Part shown: piece after piece, positions 10,349 through 20,379 of the stretch
How the letters are laid out: each line of letters begins with the position of its first letter
How positions within the stretch are numbered: the stretch's first letter is position 1
Source: Tubulanus polymorphus
Lineage: Eukaryota > Nemertea > Palaeonemertea > Tubulaniformes > Tubulanidae
Reading direction: 5' to 3'
Assembly (NCBI RefSeq): GCF_964204645.1
Contig: NC_134032.1
Span: 746,501 to 810,500 of the forward strand
Length of the DNA stretch: 64,000 nucleotides
Position numbers and translations under genes: made by a program
Notes under the pieces: model-generated
Databases searched by the model: none
Told to the model about the DNA's origin: nothing
The model's input: the letters and a program-made list of their open reading frames with translations, nothing else

Positions 10349-13300
10349 ATGGCGACAAGCAGTTCGTATCGGTTTGAATTCTCTGTAACGTTTAAAGGGC
10401 GAAAAGTGAAAGTTTATTCAGATGAACAGAATGAGAACAGAACCGTCAAAAACTATTTCTATCATCCGCTGTGTGATTTACAAACTGATCAGATAACAGT
10501 TGACTGTAATGTGTTGTATCTGCCGGTTACGATGTGGAGTGAAGAATTAGAGAACGTTATTGAACAGAAACTAAAAACTAGTGATACTGAACAACAAATT
10601 TCTGTACAGATGATGCTGTTTGATGAGGTAAGAATCTCATAATGATGCAGGATAGTAATAGAGAGCACTATTCTACTCAAATATTTTACTACCCTTTCAT
10701 TTATTTTAGAATAGCTAACTATTCCACTATTCTAATATTCTACTCAATTTGATTTATTGCGACACTTCAAGTTTTTAGATGACTTTTCCTATATTCTACT
10801 CAACTTTTCTACTTTAATTTGGGGTTTAGAGGATATGGTTTTAAACCCGGGTTGGGAGGATATATGGTTTACAGACTTAAACTTGAGGGTAAGGTTTTAG
10901 ATGTGTTTAGGGTTTAAAGATGCATAGAGCTTCGGGTTAGGATTTACAGTTACGTAGGGTCAATAGAGTTAGGATTTAGGGGGTTGGTGTTTAGAGGAAA
11001 GGATATATAGGGTTATGGTTCAGATGAGGGTTAGAGTTAAAAGGGTAAGGATTAGAAGATAAGCGTGTGGTTGGTTCGGGTTTAGAGGGCTGGTTTAGAG
11101 GATTACCTTGGCTTTAGAATAGTAAAATAGTAGAATAGTATCATAGCTATCACGATCGTAACGATCGTTAGAATAGTGATCATGAGTAATAGGGAAAGTG
11201 TTGTTTCATACCAGAGGTCGAGCTCGCAAAAGCTCACTCACCCTCTCAACCTCTGATATGAAACAACACTTTCCCTATTACTCCTAATAATTTCATAAAC
11301 ATGAACATTATTTTTATGAATTTCATTGATTTCGAATAAAAAGATATGTAAAATAGATGGACAATTAAAAGAATATAAAAACGAACGAGTAATTAATGAT
11401 TCTTGATTTTTAAACATAAAAGTGTGAGTAAAGTGTGAGAAATAATTCATATTCTAACATTGAATATTTATATTTGAATGAGTTAGATTCATTTTAATAA
11501 AAATTTTGTTATAAAAATGAAAAAAGATTAAGAAGAACCAAAATTCAAAATCGAAATCAAAGAAACTAATCACTTATACTACTTTGAAATAGTTATAGTA
11601 ATTTGAAATATCTTATTTTGAATTACTCATACAGCTTAATCTTTTTTCAATATTAAATCATTATTCTTTCCATAATTGATGTGTTTGATTGTCTGATAAT
11701 GTTTTGATTTATGTGATTTTAAATATTTGCCATCATCTAAATTACATTGAATACCAATATCTTTAAAAGAATTATTATTAAATGATTCACATTGGATTTC
11801 AGTATTTGATGAATTTTCATTATAGATGATTTGTTAATTATCAAAATTAAAATAATATAATTGTCGTTTTTCAAATTCTTTAGTTTATTATATCATTGTA
11901 ATCTTTAGAAAGTATCAAATCATCGTTTCTTTCATTAAAAGGGGTTTCAAGAATATCTATAATTTTTTCATCTAAATTACCTTTACAATTTAAAACTGTA
12001 TTGAATATTTTAGGATTTTTGATTCCATTATCTTAAGTATCTATGAGTTCAGTAATTAAATATGTTTCTTTTGATAATATTTGATTATTTATAGTAATAT
12101 TATCTATTTTATATTGTCTTCCATACACTAAATTTGTTGCTGTTTAACAGTGAAAATAAGTTATTAGTTTCTTTGATTTCAATTTTGAATTTCGGTTCTT
12201 CTTAATCTTTCTTCATTTTTATAACAAAATTTTTATTAAAATGAATTTAACTCATTCAAAATATTATCAGACAATCAAACACATCAATTATGGAAAGAAT
12301 AATAATTCTATATTGAAAAAAGATTTAAAGCTGTATGAGTAATTCAAAATAAGATATTTCAAATTACTATAACTATTTCAAAGTAGTATAAGTGATTAGT
12401 TTCTTTGATTTCGATTTTGAATTTTGGTTCTTCTTAATCTTTTTTCATTTTTTTAACAAAATTTTTATCAAAATGAATCTAACTCATTCAAATATAAATA
12501 TTCAATGTTGAAATATGAATTATTTCTCACACTTTACTCACACTTTTATGTTTAAAAATCAAGAATCATTAATTACTCGTTAGTTTTTATATTCTTTTAA
12601 TTGTCCATCTATTTTACATATTTTTTTATTCGAAATCAATGAAATTCATATTAATAATGTTGATTTTTATGAAATTATTAGGAGTAATAGGGAAAGTGTT
12701 GTTTCATATCAGAGGTTGAGAGGGTGAGTGAGCCTAGTGGAGCTCGACCTCTCGACCTCTGGTATGAAACAACACTTTCCCTATTACTATCATGGACATA
12801 ATAAAAATCATAGAATATTAAGATAGTTAAGTTATTTTAAATCCTACCATTTTGGTACAGTAGAATGGTTGAACAAAGTTTTGGATAGCGATAGAAAGAA
12901 ACCTTTTACCGGTACAGAAATGTATTAAAGAATAGTTTGAATAGTTGTGCGTCATTTTCATCTTCAGTTTCATCATCATCACCCACGTGTGATACTAGAC
13001 AGGTGACCGCTGCGAAGTGAGAATCAAATAGAAATGTCGTTTTCTATTTCAGGTGAAATTAGAATGGAGAGCAGCGCCCCCTGGTGTTGAGATACCGGAT
13101 CACGGCATCCCGTTCAATCATCAACCGCAGAATCAAGTTTTCATCGTGAAATGTAAAGATGACAAAACGGCTGAAAACTACAAATCAGGCCTCGAACAGT
13201 TTCAGCAATCGATACTTGCGGGTCTTAATGTTATCGGTTTTGGTCAAGACGGGACACAAACACGGTATAAAATGAATACAGGAATATCGGGCTCTGCTAC

Positions 13301-16238
13301 TGTTACTCGACAACAACTTGTAATACTGGAAGCAAGACTGAACAAACGCATTGATGATGTCATAGGCAGAAACAATAGCGTTAAGGCGTCAATTGATGAC
13401 CTCAAAGGGAGAATTGAAAAAATGGAAAGATCTTATGATGATGTTATTGATTCATTGGTGCCCCGTAAACAGGTTCAGATAGACTTCACACCACACCTAG
13501 TGACGTCATTACCCGGTGAACAGGCGGGTATTATATATGCGCAGTGGTACTGCAATGAAGATTCGTTTATACATTACAGGAATGATAATTCAGTAAACAT
13601 GACATACATAAAGTGTGATTGTGAAGAGATACAAGGACTCGCTACTGATAGTGACGGGTTTCTGTTTGTGGTCGTGAAGAAAAACAGTGAATTCATCCTG
13701 AGAAAATATAAAGATGATGAAAAACTGTTTGAAGAAGAAATCACTGATATCCTGCCTGGAGGCTGTGAAACCCTCATAATCCGTGATCGCAATATCTATG
13801 TTCATACAGGAAGAGACGTTCAGGTTTTATGTTTACTAGAAAACCCTGAAAACAGTTTAATCGATAGATGCCGAGTGAAGAAATATCAGCTCCCGGGTGG
13901 AGATAACTATTCCATCAACTGTTTAGATGTCGATTCAAAGGGACGCATGTTTCTTTACTGTCACATGACTCACAGATTACTTTTTCTAACATCAGAAGCA
14001 GAACTGATCAGTTGTATCAATACGAAGGATTGCGATGAACTAGAATTTGATCCATGCGAGGGATTTCCGTGTGTGATTAGTAATAAACATGTATTACTAT
14101 CAGTATGCTCAGTGACTGATAACAGAGGAACTGTGATTAGTATCAGATATGATGATGATGGGTTTATAGATCCCCCCGGGCGTATAGTACTCAACTCTAC
14201 AGACAGTATGACGTATCAGATACATCACGTGTTTGACAGTGACGCTGTAGTTATCCATCACCGTGATATCAGTAATAAACAGCAATCTCTGAGATTTTAC
14301 AATATAAACACTGTATTCGATCTGAGGGCTATGACAAAAGAAGTCATCGGGAGAGTTCATGAAGTGGAGAGATCTACTGATGACGTCATAGGGAGAGTTG
14401 ATAAAGTGGAGAAGTCTACTGGTGACGTCATAGGGAGAGTTGATGAAGCGGAGAAGTCTACTGGTGACGTCATAGGGAGAGTTGATAAAGTGGAGAAGTC
14501 TACTGGTGACGTCATAGTTAGAGTTGATGAAGTGGAGAAGTCTACTGGTGACGTCATAGGGAGAGTTGATGAAGTGGAGAAGTCTACTGGTGACGTCATA
14601 GTTAGAGTTGATGAAGTGGAGAGATCTACTGGTGACGTCATAGGGAGAGTTGATAGAGTGGAGAGATCTACTGGTGACGTCATAGGGAGAGTTGATAGAG
14701 TGGAGAGATCTACTGTTGACGTCATAGGGAGAGTTGATGAAGTGGAGAGATCTACTGTTGACGTCATAGGGAGAGTTGATAAAGTGGAGAGATCTACTGT
14801 TGACGTCCTAGGGAGAGTTGATAAAGTGGAGAAGTCTACTGGTGACGTCATCGGGAGAGTTGATAAAGTGGAGAAGTCTACTGGTGACGTCATCGGGAGA
14901 GTTGATAAAGTGGAGAAGTCTACTGGTGACGTCATCGGGAGAGTTGATAAAGTGGAGAAGTCTACTGGTGACGTCATAGGGAGAGTTGATGAAGGGGAGA
15001 GATTTACTGATGACGTCATAGGGAGAGTTGATAAAGTGGAGAAGTCTACTGGTGACGTCATCGGGAGAGTTGATAAAGTGGAGAAGTCTACTGGTGACGT
15101 CATAGGGAGAGTTGATAAAGTGGAGAAGTCTACTGGTGACGTCATAGGGAGAGTTGATAAAGTGGAGAAGTCTACTGGTGACGTCATAAGGAGAGTTGAC
15201 AAAGTGGAGAAGTCTACTGGTGACGTCATAGGGAGAGTTGATAAAGTGGAGAAGTCTACTGGTGACGTCATAGGGAGAGTTGATGAAGTGGAGAAGTCTA
15301 CTGGTGACGTCATAGGGAGAATTGATAACGTAGAGATTTCTACTGGTGTAATCGATTCATTGAAGTTCAATAAACAGTTAGATACAGACTTCAGACCCCA
15401 CCTGGTGACGTCAATACCCGGTGAACACGAGGGTGAACAGTCACGTGTTATATGTGCGCACTGGGGCTCCACTGATTATATATATAGTATGAATGACGAT
15501 AATGAGATGAAGAGATACATAAAGATTGATGGTTGGATACAAGGACTCGCTGCTGATGGTAACGGGTTTCTGTTTGTGGTCGTGTGGAAAAACAGTGAAT
15601 CCATCCTGAGAAAATATAAAAATGAGATAAAACTCTTCGAAGAAAATATCACTGATCTCCTGTCTGTAGGCTGTGGATCCTTCGTAATCCGTGATTACAT
15701 TATGTATATACAGACAGGAGATAGTAACATTCATGTTTTACCTTTACGAGAAAACCCTGTAAACAAATTGATTGATAGAAACCGAGTGAAGAAATATCAG
15801 CTTCCGGGTGGAGATTACAAATATATCAACAGTTTAAATGTCGACACGCGGGGACGGATATTTGTTTACTGCTCGCGGACGCGTCGATTATTGTATCTAA
15901 CAGCAGAAGCGGAACAGATAAGTTTTATCAATATGAAGGATTTCGGACTAACATTTGATCCGCTTGTGGGATCCCCGTGTGTCATTAGTGATAGACATGT
16001 ATTACTATCTGTACGCTCTAATACTGGTAACAGAGGTGCTGTTATTAGTATCAGATATAATGATGTGGGGTTTATAGATCACCCGCGTATAATACTGAAC
16101 TCTACAGACAGTAGGACATTTAACATACATCACGTGTTTAACAGTAACGCTGTAGTTATCCATCACTGGGATTACAGTGATAAACAGAACTCATTGAGAT
16201 TTTACAATATAAACACTGAATTTACTCTTCCGATTTAG
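10349..16238 (+). CDS. Unknown repeat protein: two beta-rich domains joined by 24 x 14-residue coil
   Basis: Two exons, 10,349-10,627 and 13,053-16,238, join in phase 0 (GAG|gtaaga ... atttcag|GTG) to give about 1,154 residues. A ~195-residue N-terminal region of unknown family is followed by a short predicted helical segment (KRIDDVIG...MERSYDDVIDSL). Next comes a ~280-residue domain with about six beta-strand blocks ending LRFYNINT. Then 24 copies of DVIGRVDKVEKSTG, then a second copy of the same domain (both begin PHLVTS[LI]PGE and contain KKYQLPGGD). The strand pattern (QGLA.D..GFLFVVV, LDVDSKGRMFLYC) resembles NHL/TRIM-type beta-propellers; that is inference. The 14-residue unit has a 4-3-4-3 hydrophobic spacing, as in a coiled coil. 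There is no signal peptide or membrane segment, so a cytosolic place is likely. A TATA box precedes it. I do not recognise the family. Confidence 0.8.
10690..11110 (+). repeat. Degenerate GGTTTAGGG-like simple repeat
   Basis: A purine-rich stretch of drifting 'gggtttagagg / ggttaggattta' words lies in the intron just before the fold-back element. It is too irregular to be a telomeric tract. Confidence 0.6.
11179..11184 (+). repeat. Target-site duplication ATCATG (left)
   Basis: Identical to 12,789-12,794; together they flank the fold-back element exactly. Confidence 0.7.
11185..12788. mobile_element. 1.6-kb fold-back transposon with palindromic ends
   Basis: The ends AGTAATAGGGAAAGTGTTG and its complement are flanked by a 6-bp ATCATG duplication. 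Each terminal ~98 bp (11,185-11,282 and 12,691-12,788) is itself a near-perfect hairpin around 'ggtcgag...agctcac'. Inside, about 520-bp arms (roughly 11,185-11,705 against 12,265-12,788) are inverted copies of each other. A partial third copy lies at 12,150-12,265. It is AT-rich with no transposase frame. It sits in the single intron of the unknown repeat gene. Confidence 0.85.
12789..12794 (+). repeat. Target-site duplication ATCATG (right)
   Basis: Partner of 11,179-11,184. Confidence 0.7.
14341..15348 (+). repeat. 42-bp coding minisatellite, exactly 24 units
   Basis: The span is 24 x 42 bp with no indel, so the frame and the 14-residue period are preserved throughout. Unit variants (aagtct / agatct, gataaa / gatgaa, catagg / catcgg) come in runs, a sign of recent block duplication. 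Confidence 0.97.
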
Positions 16239-16520
16239 AACCGAAGTCTAAACCGGTTCTAGGGTTCCAGAACCGCGTGTATAGAATGAATGCTACTCGT
16301 GAATATTGCTTGGATATAGAGGGCGCTGCAGGCGCTGATAATTGATCTGATTATTGTATCTATATAAACTGTAACCGGTCTGTAATGAGAACTATATATC
16401 CGCTAAGCGACAGCTATCAACGTGAACCCAGAACCCCCATCTTGCTGACTTTCTTTTAGTTCGATTCATTCAATATCAATACATCACGTAATTAGCCGAG
16501 AAGATACACAATATCCGTGT

Positions 16521-16722
16521 ATGATGATGACGAGAGAAATCCCACAATAACGAAGCCAAGATTGAAAAATTCTATATCAGAATTTGACGGTACGCCTGAT
16601 GATGGCTTCGCCTGATGATGGCTAACAGTTAGCCGAAACGTCGCTCCTCAAATATAATCATTCTGATATAGAATTTTTCAATCTTGGCTTCGTTATTGTG
16701 GGATTTCTCTCGTCATCATCAT
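16521..16722 (+). mobile_element. Short inverted-repeat element with hammerhead-like core
   Basis: About 65-bp inverted ends (atgatgatgacgagagaaat ... its complement) surround a centre with two CCTGATGATGGC copies. The second gives CTGATGA (16,612-16,618), a 6-bp stem GGCTAA/TTAGCC, then GAAA and CGTC. Stem I beyond a GC/GC pair is not convincing in this copy. Such cores are known from Penelope-like elements; the assignment here is inference. Confidence 0.7.
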
Positions 16723-17936
16723 AATAATTGGAATAACTAATGGACTTCTACAATGTTCAATTGACAAAAATTAAGAGAAACACGGCTGATATTGCATACA
16801 AGGGGAGGGGTTCACTAAATGAATTAGCCCAATGTGGAAATACCGTAGAAAGTTGTGTTTTAAGAAACTAATTCAAACAAGTTCAAGTTGTTTTTTTTAA
16901 TTGTCGTGAAGTCTTTAACCGTTTCAGAGCTCTGACTACATAAATATCCTAAAGTGCTGGAGATGATTTGATAATTTTGAATTCTTTTTTATCAATCAAC
17001 ATTTCACTACGCATTCTCTTAAATCCTTGGACCGTTTGCAAAGACAACTGATTTTTAGTACATTTTTTGGCTAGACTAGTCAGTCGAATGCTAACCGAAA
17101 ATATTTATCGGAAGTGTCTAATATGTGAGGTAGGGGGGGGGGGGGGTTCAGGGTTCATATTTTTTGAAAAATTTGTAAATTTTACTATACCTTAATATTC
17201 ATTCTCCAAGTGTTTAAAATTATCATCATCAAATCAAGTTCACATTTTTAGGAAAATATTAATCTCAGTCACATGTTGGCCTAAATTCTAACTTTATATA
17301 TATCCATTATCCGAGTATTTTATCAGCTTACCGAATTAAGCGCACTGATTACAATTTGTAGAATACAATATATGAAACATTGAATTATCATTATGATTTA
17401 GCATTAGATGCATTTTGGACCAAGCTTATTAGCGCATCGTGTGTCGCCAATCATTTTGTTCCATTTCGAAAAACAGAAAATTAACCTTCTTTAGTTTTTC
17501 TGCCTGAAAGTGCATGTATTGTATTATCAACGATGCTTTTTGTCTCTATTGGTCCAAATGTAAATATGTTGTATAAAAACAATTTGATCTCCGATTATGT
17601 ACTTCGATTTCTACAAACAATTCTGTAAACTGAACCGCTGATCACACAACTATATTTGTACTTCGATTTCTGATTTCAAAATCAAACCGCCTGTTTCGCT
17701 CCCGGCAGGTGTGGTGGGTTTGTAAGGGACACTCAATCAAAAAAAAAATTTACCAACCAAAACAGGGTCAATCCCTATTTTATGATAAAATTAAATGATC
17801 CTATAACAACTACGTATCAAATTGAGCTCCGTTGTTTTTTGTTGTTGTCTGAAAGTGAATGGTTGCTTATTTATGATCATGACTTCAGGATGCCTCTAAA
17901 ATTCATCTAGGATCTTTCAAAAACCACATTGTTGTC

Positions 17937-18052
17937 CAGGACCCAGTTCCACAGTTGTGACTAAGAGTTAACTCTGAGTTAAAGTTAGTTCATTTTCAAT
18001 GAGTTAACTCAGAGTTGAATCTTAACTCGGAACTGTGGAACTGGACCCTGGG
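17937..18052. mobile_element. ~115-bp hairpin MITE, 'CAGTTCCACAGTTGTGA' family
   Basis: The left half 'acccagttccacagttgtga...gagttaactc' is mirrored by 'gagttaactc...aactgtggaactggaccc'. Near-complete sisters lie at 50,351-50,467 and 52,918-53,027. Confidence 0.85.
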
Positions 18053-18062
18053 ATCATAGGTC

Positions 18063-18117
18063 CTACTTTGATAAACCAACCACAGTCGATTAGATGTACT
18101 GCCGGCAGTCCGAGACC
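18063..18117 (-). pseudogene. Truncated seventh copy of the sialin cassette exon
   Basis: The minus strand reads an acceptor (atttgtag) and GTCTCGGACTGCCGGCAGTA, nearly identical to the start of cassette copy f (24,931). It runs into a frame-breaking TAA-containing stretch and degenerates. It lies 2.3 kb beyond the last exon of the transporter, so it cannot be used by that gene's normal transcript. Confidence 0.75.
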
Positions 18118-18129
18118 TACAAATAGTGT

Positions 18130-18560
18130 GAACTTTCCTTATTAGACTCACAACTGTGGAACTGGATCCTGATTTCAGAGTCAACTCTAACTCACTGTGG
18201 AAGTGGATCCTGATTTCAGAGTTAACTCTAACTCACAACTGTGGAACTGGATCCTGAGTTCAGAGTTAACTCTAACTCACAACTGTGGAACTGGATCCAG
18301 AGTTTACAGTTAACTCTAACTCACAACTGTGGAACTGGATCCTGAGTTCAGAGTTAATTCTAACTCACAACTGTAGAACTGGATCCTGAGTTCAGAGTTA
18401 ACTCTAACTCACAACTGTGAAACTGGATCCTGATTTCAGAGTTAACTCTAACTCACAACTGTGGAACTGGATCCTGAGTTCACAGTTAACTCTGACTCAC
18501 AACTGTGGAACTGGATCCTGAGTTCAGAGTTAACTCTAACTTACAACTCACAAGTTCAGA
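18130..18560 (+). repeat. ~58-bp minisatellite derived from the hairpin MITE
   Basis: About seven units of 'aactctaactcacaactgtggaactggatcctgagttcagagtt' follow the MITE at 17.94 kb. The unit is one arm of that hairpin. A sister array lies at 25,010-25,330. Confidence 0.88.
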
Positions 18561-20379
18561 GTGAAATTCTAAATTCAAACCAAGAAGAAGAAATAAAAAA
18601 GACAATATTTCGTAAATATAGAATCGTGGTTTTTATTTCATTGACTAGCACCTGATGACATTTATTAACTAAATACAAATTAGAATCGAATTCTAAAACA
18701 GTTATATTTACAAACCGCAACAGACAGCGCTGTATCAACAGAATTGTTTAAAACATTCGAAAAATTGCGACGCCTTTTTAGGAGTTCAGGCCAAACTCGT
18801 ATAGGACAGTGGGATAAAAGGATCCCCACGGATCTGTCGTTCTCGGATATAAGGAGTTTTCAAGGAGTTTTAAAGGAGAAAATTTCATATTTCGTAGAAG
18901 CGTCTGCATCACTTTCATATCTCAATTACAGTAGACTCCTCCTTAATCCTAATTTCGGGAATTTTCAAATGAGAGGAGTTTCAAGCAATTCACGTTTGAA
19001 ACGGCTTAGATTAAGAACCACCTTTAAGCCCAGTCAAGCCCAGATATAGTGCCATTAGTGACTAAGGATTTCAGTGGCATTATAAGTTATATTGTTTATG
19101 ACTAGTTTAAAGACAAAATACAGGGCCCGGTTTTAAAGAATAGAATTAACTTTAACCTGGGGGCTAACTCAATTCATTTTCAATCGTTTCTACCCCCCCC
19201 CCCCCGGGCATTTCTCGGATGAAGCAGCTGTGTCAAATCCCTAGCGCGGTCCTCCAACTAGGGTTAGATATATTTCTAAAGAAATCCACCCTAAGAGCAG
19301 TAATTTCCGAAACTGGATGAATGTCTAATTAACAGGTTTTAATGATTTCTGTCCAGACGAAAAGGGAACTCAATAGGGGCCACCTGAATGGGAAGATAGG
19401 CAGGGTCTGGATCACCCCCATAATCCACCCCTGGTTTCGCGTTCATCGGGCGCCAGTATATATCGGAGGTTTACTGCATGTCTTAATCAGGATTGAGCAA
19501 CTGTTAAACAGGGTTCAGGTTAAAACCCTTTAAGTTTTCATCACGGTATTAAAACTATCTAATACAATAATCAGTAATCATGCGATGCATTTTTTCTTCG
19601 TGCGTTTTTTTTTTGGTTGTTTCTTTATATTAAAATCTTTGCGTCTTTTATCACAGAATCAAATATATAAAAATCCGATTTAAAACGAACTCGGTTATAA
19701 TTCTATTTTTCTCGTAGAACAGCTTTGAAATAAACTCGATTTTACTTGGAAAATGTAATACTTTGGGGACTTAATCATCCCGAGTTGTTCGCACAGAGTT
19801 CACACGGGTTTCCCAATTTCATTTTCCATGACTTTTTCACGCCCAGATTTAGATTTTCCATACCGCTAAGTAACAGATCGCGCCAACCTTAAGTACAGGC
19901 GACTTAGGCCCATTCACAGTGAATAAGCGCCAATTATCAATACATGCACCATCGACAAAGTGTTTTCATAAAGTTTGTTAACAAATGCTTACCTAAACGA
20001 AAATGATACCTTGTTTCTCCGCAGCGGCCGGGTCATTTTTGTAAACAGTTCATTTCTATAGCGGCCGGGTCTGTTATGGTAAAATTGATCACAATTTTTA
20101 AAAAAAGAGTAATGTATAGGGTAGATAGGCGGCCGGCCGGGTCAACATTTATGCTCAGCAGAGCGGAGAAACAAGGTATCAATCTTTTTAGCCTTAGTAA
20201 TATATTCAGGAAAATTCGATTTCGAGACCATTTTCTGAGTTTCCAAAGTCGTAGGAAAAATCACAACATTTCCATAGCTCGGAAAAAAAATGTCCCGATT
20301 TTAAAAAACTGTCTAAGACTTCGCAAAACCCGTAAGAACTCTGTAATCACAATAATTATCTATTTACCCGTTGAAAGGG

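Larger units (their letters stand above)
16239..20379. other. Intergenic region: repeats, no intact gene
   Basis: It contains a hammerhead-bearing inverted-repeat element (16.52-16.72 kb), G and C homopolymers (17,133-17,147; about 19,192-19,205), a hairpin element with a derived minisatellite (17.93-18.56 kb) and a broken copy of the sialin cassette exon at 18.06-18.12 kb. A 'GATACCTTGTTT' element lies near 20.0-20.15 kb. Short open frames near 18.7-19.05 and 19.3-19.5 kb show no recognisable protein and no splice context. Confidence 0.6.

Noticed and set aside
14357-15472. 371-codon open frame antisense to the 14-residue repeat array
   Set aside because: It exists only because the 42-bp unit has no stop in this frame. 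The sense strand has the exon structure and flanking domains.
18744-19049. 101-codon open frame
   Set aside because: No recognisable protein, no splice context, no paralogue in the window.
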